Of a stretch of DNA of 36,868 nucleotides, positions 24,164-31,574 are shown in pieces; position 1 is the stretch's first letter, and every line of letters begins with the position of its first letter. The translations under genes and the position numbers were made by a program. The stretch is from contig CANGTC010000019.1 of the NCBI GenBank assembly GCA_947456505.1, positions 1-36,868 of the forward strand. Direction: 5' to 3'. The notes beneath the pieces were generated by a model. The model did not search any database, had not been told where the DNA came from, and was given only the letters and a program-made list of their open reading frames with translations. The DNA comes from Beijerinckiaceae bacterium. Lineage in GTDB: Bacteria; Pseudomonadota; Alphaproteobacteria; Rhizobiales; Beijerinckiaceae.

Positions 24164-25972
24164 ATGCGTGTTGCTGATTACATCATCCAGTATCTGGCTG
24201 ACCTTGGGACGCAGCACATATTTCTGTTGCCTGGCGGTGGCGCCATGCATTTGAATGATGCGGTTGCATGTAATTCTCACGTCCAAGCCGTCATCTGCCA
24301 TCACGAGCAAGCCTGCGGCATAGCGGCTGAGGCCTATGGCCGGTCGTCGGTGGCTGGTTTCGGCGTCGCGATGGTGACAACGGGGCCTGGCGCAACCAAT
24401 GTCATCACGCCAGTTGCAGGCGCCTGGATCGAATCTTTGCCGCTTTTTGTCGTGTCTGGTCAGGTCAAGCGGGCTGATGCGCTTGCAGGACGTAAGATCC
24501 GTCAAGGGGGCGTTCAAGAGGTTGACGTCGTCTCCTTGGTGAAGCCTGTCACTAAATTTGTGGCGACGCTGAACGATCCGAAAGAGGTCAAGGCGATCCT
24601 TGATCAGGCTGTTTGGTCTATGCGCAACGGGCGTCCAGGTCCCGTATGGATCGAGGTTCCCCTTGACGTTCAGGCTGCGCAAATTGAACCGCAAAAACTT
24701 GTTGGCTGGAGACCTGCGGACGTCAAATTCGAAGTTGAGATCTCGGCAAGCCTTGCGCAACTAAAGCAATTACTGTCAAGCGCGCAGCGCCCACTGGTGC
24801 TTGCTGGACATGGCGTCAGGATCGCGGGCGCTGAGCCTCTGTTTCTTGAATTTGTTGAAAGGTTAGGCGTTCCTGCGACCTTTACCTGGAACGCCTGCGA
24901 CCTCCTGCCATGGGACCACCCCTTATACGTCGGTCGTCCTGGGGTTGTGGCGTCTCGCGCTCCAAATTTCGCGATCCAGAACTGCGATCTCTTGATTTCA
25001 ATCGGCTGTCGCCTCGACAATGTCATAACGGCTTATAATCCGCATGGCTTCGCCCGGGCGGCGAAAAAGGTTGTCGTGGACGTTGATGTCAATGAGCTTG
25101 ATCGCCACGAAATGAAGGTTGATTTGCCGGTGGTGGCCGATGCGAAGGATTTCATACAAGCTGTTTTGCACGACGCCGAATTTCAAGCCGGCGTTCCCGA
25201 AGCTTGGGTTTCCAAATGTATGGATTGGAAAAATCGCTATCCGGTGAATGAGAGCACTGTTGCTGAATCTGGCGGCTTCATGAACCACTACGAATTCGTC
25301 GATTGCATTTCAGATCTTCTGGCGCCGAACACAAACGTGATAACCGGCAGTTCCGGCCTTGCGGTTGAGGTCTTTTATACCGCTTTTCGCAACAGAGTAG
25401 GTCAAAGGCTGTTTTTGACTTCGGGCTTGGGGGCCATGGGTTATGGCGTCGCTGCCGCGGTGGGTTGCTGCATAGGGTCGGGCTTGCGTCCTACCTACTG
25501 CATTGAGAGCGATGGCAGTCTGATGATGAACCTCCAGGAACTCGCTACGCTGCGGTCTCTGGAGTTGCCGATCACGGTCATTGTCATGAACAATGGAGGT
25601 TATGCCTCTATCCGGAACACGCAGCGCAATTACTTCGACAGTCGTTTCATCGGCACGGATGGCCCTTCGGGATTGTTCATGCCGGATCTGACCGCAGTTG
25701 CGCGCAGTTTTGGGTTCGACGCAATAGAAGTCACGAATCCCGAAGAGCTGGCTAGCGCACTGGCGGATCAACTGCCGAGCCGGCCACGGTTGATCAATGT
25801 CGTCTTGTCACGAGATGAGGTCTTGGCGCCGAAGGTCTCGGCGATTCCTCAAAAAGATGGATCTATCATCTCCATGCCCTTGGAGGACATGTCGCCTCTC
25901 CTGCCGATGGAGGTTCTTGAACGTGAGATGATCGTGTCCCTGACCGAACAATCCATCAAATCTCGATCATGA
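24164..25972 (+). CDS. Thiamine diphosphate-dependent carboligase (acetolactate synthase-like)
   Basis: This 602-residue protein has the three-domain layout of acetolactate synthase-type ThDP enzymes. The cofactor-activating glutamate is E48 in 'CHHEQACGIAAEAYGR', 'TTGPGATNVITPVAGAW' follows, and the C-terminal ThDP motif runs from S449-D450-G451 to N476-N477. It is too far from ilv genes to be a branched amino acid enzyme and has no small-subunit gene beside it. The best precedent is YerE, which transfers an acetyl unit from pyruvate to the C4 ketone of a CDP-3,6-dideoxyhexose in yersiniose synthesis. Here the RfbFGH product is exactly such a ketone. An alternative donor is the 2-keto acid made by the neighbouring NeuB-like enzyme. 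It starts 18 bases after that gene. Confidence 0.85.
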   Translation: MRVADYIIQYLADLGTQHIFLLPGGGAMHLNDAVACNSHVQAVICHHEQACGIAAEAYGRSSVAGFGVAMVTTGPGATNVITPVAGAWIESLPLFVVSGQVKRADALAGRKIRQGGVQEVDVVSLVKPVTKFVATLNDPKEVKAILDQAVWSMRNGRPGPVWIEVPLDVQAAQIEPQKLVGWRPADVKFEVEISASLAQLKQLLSSAQRPLVLAGHGVRIAGAEPLFLEFVERLGVPATFTWNACDLLPWDHPLYVGRPGVVASRAPNFAIQNCDLLISIGCRLDNVITAYNPHGFARAAKKVVVDVDVNELDRHEMKVDLPVVADAKDFIQAVLHDAEFQAGVPEAWVSKCMDWKNRYPVNESTVAESGGFMNHYEFVDCISDLLAPNTNVITGSSGLAVEVFYTAFRNRVGQRLFLTSGLGAMGYGVAAAVGCCIGSGLRPTYCIESDGSLMMNLQELATLRSLELPITVIVMNNGGYASIRNTQRNYFDSRFIGTDGPSGLFMPDLTAVARSFGFDAIEVTNPEELASALADQLPSRPRLINVVLSRDEVLAPKVSAIPQKDGSIISMPLEDMSPLLPMEVLEREMIVSLTEQSIKSRS

Positions 25973-26181
25973 AGGACTGAAATTAGCTGACATGCAGCGC
26001 TTTGCTTCTGGAAAAGGCGCGCCTGTCTCTTGCGAATATGCCGACCGATAGCCGATTTTTTAATCCCGCAACGATCTAGACATCGATCAGTGAGATTGGT
26101 CACGTTACATATCAAGCAAGAAGTCATATTAACAGGGTTGATTGGAATGTGCGCCTGCGCTGCATGAAAGGATAAGGACAC

Positions 26182-27240
26182 ATGCCTATGGAGAAGTGGC
26201 GCTTCGACGAACAGGCGGCTTTTGACGAAGATTTCGACCGTTTGCGCAGTCGCATCCATTTCGATCTCAACAATCGCACCCTTCTCTTGACAGGCGCAAC
26301 GGGCTTCTTTGGTTTGTGGCTTATCGAGTTGATGGATTGGTTGCGACGCGTCGAGCGGATGGAGATGACCGTTTATGTGTTAAGTAGAGATCCTGAGGAT
26401 GCGATCAGAAATCGACCTATGTATCGTGATCGAAAATGGTTGCGGTTTATAAGAGGCGATGTCCGATCCTTTCTTCCGCCAGATGAATCCATCGACTATG
26501 TCATACATGGTGCGGCGGACACCTCCGCCGACGCAGGCGCCAATGGTCTCGAGTTGCTTGACGTTCTTGGAAATGGGACCAGGCATGTTCTTGACATGGC
26601 GAGGCAGTTGGGGCGCCCACGTGTTTTGCTCGTTAGTTCCGGCGCCGTATACGGGGCCTCCCGCATTAGGGATAAGTTTCTCGAAACGAGACTGACTGCT
26701 CCAGATCCTCTCAAGCCTTCCAGCGCCTATGGCGAAGGTAAGAGGATGAGTGAGGCGATTGGAGCCTGCATGGCGAACCAGAGCGAATTAGACGTTGTGA
26801 TCGCCAGGTGTTTTGCATTTGTTGGAGCGGGTTTACCGTTTGACGGTCATTTCGCCATAGGGAACTTTATTCGTGACGCCGTCGATGGACGCGATATTTT
26901 ATTACGGAGTACAGGGGAGTCCTGCAGATCTTATCTTTATGCGGCGGATCTGGCGATTTGGCTTGTCGCTCTGCTGCTGACGGGGAAATCCGGGGAAGCG
27001 TATAATGTTGGCTCGGACGAGGAAGTGTCGATTATTTCGACAGCAGGCCTTGTGCGTGATTGTCTTAATCCGGCTTTGTCCATCAAAATAAAAGAGAGCG
27101 CCGATGCTGGCGTCAGTTTCTATGTGCCTGACATCACCAAGGCTCAAACGGAACTGGGGCTAGGGGTTTGGACCCCGCTTGAAACAGCAATTCGGCGGAC
27201 GGCGAATGACTCCCGGCGATTTCGCTTGTTGCGAGTGTAA
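26182..27240 (+). CDS. NAD-dependent epimerase/dehydratase (extended SDR), sugar-type
   Basis: This 352-residue extended SDR has the Rossmann motif GATGFFG (residues 38-44), 'VSSGAVYGASR' (151-161) and the catalytic Y183-x3-K187 in 'SAYGEGKRMSE'. 'IARCFAFVGAGLPFDGHFAIG' and 'YNVGSDEEVSI' match sugar epimerases/reductases of NDP-sugars. The N-terminus carries about 30 extra residues before the Rossmann fold. It follows the ThDP gene after 209 bases, with its own AAGGA ribosome site. By analogy with YerF in the yersiniose pathway it could reduce the newly added keto side chain or the sugar ketone. It could equally be a 4-epimerase or reductase of another nucleotide sugar. The reaction is not set by the sequence. 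Confidence 0.85.
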   Translation: MPMEKWRFDEQAAFDEDFDRLRSRIHFDLNNRTLLLTGATGFFGLWLIELMDWLRRVERMEMTVYVLSRDPEDAIRNRPMYRDRKWLRFIRGDVRSFLPPDESIDYVIHGAADTSADAGANGLELLDVLGNGTRHVLDMARQLGRPRVLLVSSGAVYGASRIRDKFLETRLTAPDPLKPSSAYGEGKRMSEAIGACMANQSELDVVIARCFAFVGAGLPFDGHFAIGNFIRDAVDGRDILLRSTGESCRSYLYAADLAIWLVALLLTGKSGEAYNVGSDEEVSIISTAGLVRDCLNPALSIKIKESADAGVSFYVPDITKAQTELGLGVWTPLETAIRRTANDSRRFRLLRV

Positions 27241-27325
27241 CGTCTGAAGCGCGTCGGTTTTCTGAAAATTTAATTGTTGCGATTCTCTTAGGGCTGACAC
27301 GTTACAGGTAATGTGATCGCGCAGT

Positions 27326-27352
27326 TAAGGGAGCGGTGCGTTAGCTCCCTTA
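27326..27352. terminator. Hairpin between convergent genes
   Basis: Perfect nine-base arms TAAGGGAGC (27326-27334) and GCTCCCTTA (27344-27352) enclose a nine-base loop. It lies midway between the stops of the sugar SDR and the flavin reductase, which converge. There is no long T run on either side, so it is a weak to moderate bidirectional terminator. Confidence 0.5.
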
Positions 27353-27413
27353 TCGTGATTATAAGGTTTGCAGCCTTGCGTGATGCGTCTTACGACAACT
27401 GCATCGTCAGGGT

Positions 27414-27917
27414 TCAGCCACCGTAAAAAACATTCTCGCCAAGATCTTTCATTTCGAGAATGGCGGCATCGGGCCTGCCCGCAGGGGCCTTCATCAGATG
27501 GGCCTCAGTGACCTCACCGACCACGATGTGGTGGTCACCGTGTTCGATGATCGAACTGACTTTGCACTCCAAAGCGCCAAGCGCCTCCGTGAGGATAGGT
27601 GCGCCGTTCGCACCGGAGTGGTATGGCTGTCCGCTGATCTTTCCTTCAACTACGTCAGCAGGCTTGAAGAAAGTAAAGGCGAGCGATTTTTGATCCTTGC
27701 CAAGCATGTTGAGTGTGAATTTCTCGGCAGCTTTTAATATTTTGTAGGCGTTCGAATCCGCCTTGACTGCAACCACGAGCAGAGGGGGGCCGAACGCTGT
27801 TTGTGTTACCCAGTTCACTGTGGCGGCGGCAATATTGCCATGGCCATCATCGGCCGTGAGTACATAAATCCCATAGGGGATCATTCTCAATACGGTTTTC
27901 TTGGCGTCTGCGTTCAT
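27414..27917 (-). CDS. Flavin reductase-like FMN-binding protein
   Basis: The 167-residue protein matches the flavin reductase-like (HpaC/FlRed) fold that binds FMN and uses NAD(P)H to make reduced flavin. Typical text is 'IPYGIYVLTADDGHGNIAAATVNWVTQ', seen here in parts as 'PYGIYVLTA' and 'TVNWVTQTAFGPPLLVVAV', then 'FTLNMLGKDQ' and 'GDHHIVVGEV'. It has no ferredoxin or NAD domain of the kind found in the E3 partner of RfbH. GGGAGG lies just before the ATG. It faces the sugar operon on the other strand. It could supply electrons to RfbH, reduced FMN to the LLM oxygenases, or have an unrelated role. Confidence 0.85.
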   Translation of the reverse strand: MNADAKKTVLRMIPYGIYVLTADDGHGNIAAATVNWVTQTAFGPPLLVVAVKADSNAYKILKAAEKFTLNMLGKDQKSLAFTFFKPADVVEGKISGQPYHSGANGAPILTEALGALECKVSSIIEHGDHHIVVGEVTEAHLMKAPAGRPDAAILEMKDLGENVFYGG

Positions 27918-28049
27918 TTTCGACCTCCCAGATTTTGTTTTTGACCTCCAATATCAATGCCAATGCACCGCAAATTGCAAGAACGGCTCCATCGAAATTT
28001 TCCGAACCCACATCTAATTTCTTAGGCTTGAGCTCTTCCGACGCCGTCA

Positions 28050-28226
28050 TCACCAGCCGGCGCATCTGGCGCTGTCACAGGCCGTTCTTCCGGCAATTAG
28101 CTGGTTCACATCGGCAAACACATCGGCCGGATTGATCATGTGACGGATGAACGGCCGGTTTGTGTCGATGGACCTGTAGAGCGCCCACGTTTGGCGGCAC
28201 AAACAGTATATCGGATTGTTTCCCAT
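28050..28226 (-). CDS. Short unidentified frame, possibly a gene fragment
   Basis: A 58-residue frame from the ATG at 28226 to the stop at 28050 has protein-like composition, for example 'CRQTWALYRSIDTN' and 'RHMINPADVFADVNQLIAG'. A perfect AAGGAGG lies upstream but too far for this ATG. The next frame on the same strand (from 28065) overlaps it by a few bases in another phase, as if a frameshift had split one gene. No family is recognised. Confidence 0.2.
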   Translation of the reverse strand: MGNNPIYCLCRQTWALYRSIDTNRPFIRHMINPADVFADVNQLIAGRTACDSARCAGW

Positions 28227-28677
28227 CGGCGAAGTGAGAACTGCCTGGCGGTGATGATTTAGCCGGCCTCCTTAACCTTAGCTTTTGGTGGTTTGTATCA
28301 AATTCCTGATATGGCGATCCTGAGATTTTGATTCATGTCCCGGGCTAGATCTCCAGACACCATGTGCAATCTTCGGTTCAGGGCGCCAAACAGCAAAGGC
28401 GCCGAGATTGCGCTATTCCGCTGCATCCTGGAAGCGATGGATCTTCGCTAACGGCTCATCCGCCGTTCTTGCAAGACAGTTCGTGAAGGAGCGGGGTTTT
28501 TAAATCCCGTGTTGCTTCGCCGATCATGGGTGTGGCGGCCCGAACCGGCGCATGAACCAGCCATTGCGCTACCTATCCATGGCATTGAGGGATAGGGCGA
28601 ACAGGTTTTGATTAACCCGTTTTTGGCCAGGGTTGGATATTGTGGCTGGCCAAGAGCTTTTAACTGAGGCTTTGGAA

Positions 28678-28705
28678 TTGAAAATACTTTGGCTTGTTCT
28701 ATTAT
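28678..28705 (+). promoter_or_regulatory. Candidate promoter for manC
   Basis: TTGAAA (28678-28683) and TATTAT (28700-28705) are each five of six matches to the sigma-70 boxes, spaced by 16 bases. Transcription would begin near 28712, about 75 bases before the manC ATG, leaving a leader that contains the inverted repeat at 28723-28740. Confidence 0.45.
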
Positions 28706-28722
28706 GATTTAACCATTTGCAA

Positions 28723-28740
28723 TCAGGCGTGATCGCCTGA
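28723..28740. promoter_or_regulatory. Inverted repeat just downstream of the manC promoter
   Basis: TCAGGCG and CGCCTGA form perfect seven-base arms around TGAT. It begins about 11 bases after the predicted transcription start, a classic operator position, or it may form a short hairpin in the leader RNA. No T run follows, so it is not an intrinsic terminator. Confidence 0.35.
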
Positions 28741-28786
28741 CCGAAGCATGTCATGAACAAACTGTGTTTGGGACCGGGTGTTTCTG

Positions 28787-30199
28787 ATGAAAAAAATCCT
28801 CCCCGTCATCATGTGCGGCGGCTCTGGCACCAGGATGTGGCCGGAATCGCGTGAGAGCCTTCCCAAGCAGTTCATCCCTTTACTGGAGCCGCTCTCCACC
28901 TTTCAGCGCACGGTGCTTTCATTTTCGGCCCCCGATTTCGAGCGGCCGGTCATTCTGACCAATGTTGAGTATCGTTTCCTCGTCGCCGAGCAACTCGCGC
29001 GGATCGGCGTGGATGCGCAGATCGTCCTTGAGCCCTTGCGACGGGATTCCGCCACTGCAGTAGGGATTGCCGCCGAATTGGCGTTGCTGCGGGGGCCGCA
29101 GACCATAGTGGGCATTTTCGCCGCCGATCATATCGTGCGTAAGCCCGAGGCCTTCGCCGCGCTCTGTGTTGAGGCTGGCGCAGCGGCTGATGAGGGCTTC
29201 ATCGTCACCCTTGGGATAAAGCCTGACCACCCCGCCACCGGATATGGTTATATCCGCCCCGGCGAAGCTGTGAGCAGCAGTTCTTCTGCGCGCCGGGTCG
29301 CAGCTTTCGTCGAGAAGCCCAACGAGGATAAGGCGCGGGCCTATGTGGCCGAGGGCTACCTCTGGAATTCCGGCAACTTCCTTTTCCGCGAGGACGTCAT
29401 GCGGGATGAGTTGCAGGCCTTCCAGCCCGAGATTGCGGCCGCCGCCGCCCAGGCTGTCGCCGCCTCCAGGCTTGATCTGCAATTTCGGGTTCTCGACGCT
29501 GAGGCCATGGGCGCATCGCCCAAGACCTCCATCGATTATGCCGTGATGGAGCACACGAAGCGGGCGGTCGTCATCCCCGCCGACATCGGCTGGTCCGATG
29601 TGGGCGCCTGGTCGACGGTGATGGAGCTTTCAGACCACGATGGAGGGGGAAACTCCGTCCAGGGCGATGGTCTGGTCCTGGGCGCGCAAAATGTGCTCAT
29701 ACGCTCGCCAGAACAATTCACAGCAGTCCTTGGTGTCAGCGATGTGATCGTGGTGACGACACAGGATGCGGTCCTGGTCCTTAACGCTGCCCAGGCCGAC
29801 AAGGTCAAAGATCTCGTCACTGAATTGAAATCACGCGGACGACAAGAAGCGCTCGTGCACAAGCGGGTTTATCGTCCCTGGGGACATTATCAGTCGATTG
29901 ACGCGGGCGAACGCCATCAGGTCAAGCGCATCGTCGTTCGCCCCGATGGGCGCCTTTCTCTTCAGAAGCACTTCCACCGCGCGGAACATTGGGTTGTTGT
30001 GCGTGGGACAGCGGAGGTCACGATGAACGATGAAGTGAAATACATTCACGAGAATGAATCCATTTTCCTGCCCATCGGTTGCGTTCACAGGCTGGTCAAT
30101 CCCGGCAAGATCGATCTTGAATTGATCGAGGTCCAAACAGGCTCGTATCTGGGCGAGGACGACATCGTTCGCCTTGAGGACGTCTACAACCGGACCTGA
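28787..30199 (+). CDS. manC: Mannose-1-phosphate guanylyltransferase / mannose-6-phosphate isomerase
   Basis: This bifunctional enzyme makes GDP-mannose and interconverts fructose-6-phosphate and mannose-6-phosphate. The 470 residues from the ATG at 28787 match the usual type II length; a GTG three codons earlier is the other start. The GMP-type motif is 'MCGGSGTRMWPESRESLPKQF' in part (residues 10-29), with 'FVEKPNEDKA' (174-183) as the second active-site motif. The C-terminal cupin (about 350-460) shows 'YRPWGHYQSIDAG', 'SLQKHFHRAEHW' and 'IPLGC'-like 'LPIGCVHRLVNPG', the isomerase metal site. GDP-mannose can feed mannose, rhamnose or fucose branches. No manB, gmd or rmd is in the window. 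It lies alone at the right edge of the island. Confidence 0.96.
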   Translation: MKKILPVIMCGGSGTRMWPESRESLPKQFIPLLEPLSTFQRTVLSFSAPDFERPVILTNVEYRFLVAEQLARIGVDAQIVLEPLRRDSATAVGIAAELALLRGPQTIVGIFAADHIVRKPEAFAALCVEAGAAADEGFIVTLGIKPDHPATGYGYIRPGEAVSSSSSARRVAAFVEKPNEDKARAYVAEGYLWNSGNFLFREDVMRDELQAFQPEIAAAAAQAVAASRLDLQFRVLDAEAMGASPKTSIDYAVMEHTKRAVVIPADIGWSDVGAWSTVMELSDHDGGGNSVQGDGLVLGAQNVLIRSPEQFTAVLGVSDVIVVTTQDAVLVLNAAQADKVKDLVTELKSRGRQEALVHKRVYRPWGHYQSIDAGERHQVKRIVVRPDGRLSLQKHFHRAEHWVVVRGTAEVTMNDEVKYIHENESIFLPIGCVHRLVNPGKIDLELIEVQTGSYLGEDDIVRLEDVYNRT

Positions 30200-30486
30200 C
30201 CGCGCCTCCACCGCGATACGGATCTTGTCTCGTGGTTCATGCGTAAGGATGTCTTCCGCCGATCCTCTTATCCATCCGGGTTATTGTTGCGTCTGGTCGC
30301 GATGCGCCGAGGCTGGACCGGAATTTCCTTTTCGCGTGCCTGAAGCTTTCTCATGTAGCTGGTGATGGGGAGGGGGCTTCAGGATCGCTGGCGAATTGTG
30401 GACCGTTCACGAAAGCCGCCATGGCGATTGTTAGGCATAGGCCCATTACAAAATAGATCAGAGAAATCAGGAGTTTCGATGGGTGG

Positions 30487-30562
30487 TGGTGCCCAGGGGC
30501 GGAATCGAACCACCGACACTGCGATTTTCAGTCGCATGCTCTACCAACTGAGCTACCTGGGC
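30487..30562 (-). tRNA. tRNA-Phe (anticodon GAA)
   Basis: Read on the minus strand, a 76-base cloverleaf is complete: a seven-pair acceptor stem (GCCCAGG with CCTGGGC), D-arm 'GCTCAGTTGGTAGAGC', an anticodon stem of five pairs with loop CTGAAAA (anticodon GAA), T-arm with TTCGATT and a genome-encoded CCA end. The 3' end faces the polysaccharide island, which is the usual geometry for site-specific integration into a tRNA. Confidence 0.97.
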
Positions 30563-30736
30563 GTCCGGAGCGGCGGAGCCGCGCGCGGGGTGGGGGCGTT
30601 ATAGGGAGCCTGTGGGCCCTTGTCCAGCCTTCCGCGCGCTCTTTTCATTCTCATGCGCATCTTCGTTCGGGCACGCGAGACGCGGCGCGCTTTTCGCGCT
30701 AGTTTGCCGCCAGTTTCATCATTCAGGGAGGGTAAC

Positions 30737-31516
30737 GTGGATCTGGGGATTGCTGGCAGGACCGCCTTGGTCTGCGCCTCGAGCCGGGGGCTGGGGCGGG
30801 CCTGCGCTGAGGCGCTGCTGAAAGAGGGTGTCGAGGTCGTCATCAACGGGCGGGATCCCGTGCGCCTTGAGGAGGCCCTGCGCGAGCTGCGCGAATCGAC
30901 GGGCGGACAGGTACGGGCGGTCGTGGCGGATGTGACCACCAGGGAGGGCCGCGCAGCCCTGTTGGCGGCCTGCCCCGCCCCCGACATTCTCGTGAACAAC
31001 AACGCCGGGCCTGACCCTCGCGATTTCCTCACCAATGACGAGGAGCGTTGGCTGGGGGCGCTGGAGGCCAATATGGTCGCGCCCATGATGCTGGTGCGCG
31101 CGGTTCTGCCGTCCATGATCGAGAAGCGCTTCGGGCGCATCGTCAACATCACCTCGGCCATGGTGACCACGCCGCGCCCGCATATGACCATGTCTTCGGG
31201 GGCGCGGGCGGGGCTAACGGCGGCCATGAAGGGCCTGTCCTTCGAGGTGGCGAAGCACAATGTCACCATCAACAATCTGCTGCCCGAGCGTATCGACACC
31301 GCCCGCCAGCATCAGATGGCCAACGAGGTCGTCAAGCGCTTCGGGGTCACCTATGAGGAGGCCCGGCGGCGTCAGGTGGAGAGCATCGCTGCCAAAAGGC
31401 TAGGCGATCCCCGGGAATTCGGCGCCACCTGCGCCTTCGTGTGCAGCGCGCATGCGGGCTTCATGTCCGGCATGAACATTCATTTGGATGGCGGCTCTTA
31501 TCCCGCGCTTGTCTGA
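30737..31516 (+). CDS. SDR-like protein lacking the catalytic tyrosine
   Basis: The start is set at the GTG at 30737, after a strong AGGGAGGG; the longer frame upstream has no such site and overruns a tRNA-flanking region. The 259-residue product begins 'MDLGIAGRTALVCASSRGLG' in part and has NNNAG and 'VNITSAMVTTP' like SDRs, and ends 'MSGMNIHLDGGSYP'. Where a classical SDR has Tyr-x3-Lys, this reads 'MTMSSGARAGLT', so the tyrosine and lysine are missing. This fits the beta-ketoacyl reductase-like subgroup with an imperfect catalytic tetrad. Activity is uncertain. Its neighbour on the right, across a terminator, is the LigC-like gene on the other strand. Confidence 0.88.
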   Translation: MDLGIAGRTALVCASSRGLGRACAEALLKEGVEVVINGRDPVRLEEALRELRESTGGQVRAVVADVTTREGRAALLAACPAPDILVNNNAGPDPRDFLTNDEERWLGALEANMVAPMMLVRAVLPSMIEKRFGRIVNITSAMVTTPRPHMTMSSGARAGLTAAMKGLSFEVAKHNVTINNLLPERIDTARQHQMANEVVKRFGVTYEEARRRQVESIAAKRLGDPREFGATCAFVCSAHAGFMSGMNIHLDGGSYPALV

Positions 31517-31518
31517 AC

Positions 31519-31554
31519 AAAAAAAGCCCGCCGCTCCCTGAGGCGCGGCGGGCT
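31519..31554 (-). terminator. Intrinsic terminator of the LigC-like gene
   Basis: A perfect ten-base stem (31525-31534 with 31545-31554, arm AGCCCGCCGC) around a ten-base loop is followed, on the minus strand, by a run of seven T (31519-31525 as A on the plus strand). It is a textbook intrinsic terminator 20 bases after the stop of the minus-strand gene. The hairpin alone may also slow plus-strand transcription from the SDR gene. Confidence 0.88.
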
Positions 31555-31574
31555 CTGATATGTGCGCCTGCGCC

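Larger units (their letters stand above)
27918..28777. other. Long gap before manC with short unassigned frames
   Basis: These 860 bases separate divergent flavin reductase and manC genes. No full gene is recognisable. Two short minus-strand frames (28050-28226 and 27847-28065) overlap in different frames at about 28050-28065 and could be pieces of one broken gene. The part nearest manC (28670-28745) holds a promoter candidate and an inverted repeat. No IS ends, CRISPR-like repeats or tRNA were seen. Confidence 0.45.

Noticed and set aside
24164-25972. Housekeeping acetolactate synthase (ilvB/ilvG)
   Set aside because: No ilvN-type small subunit or other ilv gene nearby; it is embedded in a dideoxysugar operon 18 bases after a NeuB-like gene.
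30620-31516. Longer SDR reading from 30620
   Set aside because: The extra 39 residues are arginine-rich with no family match, and a strong ribosome site stands directly before the GTG at 30737.
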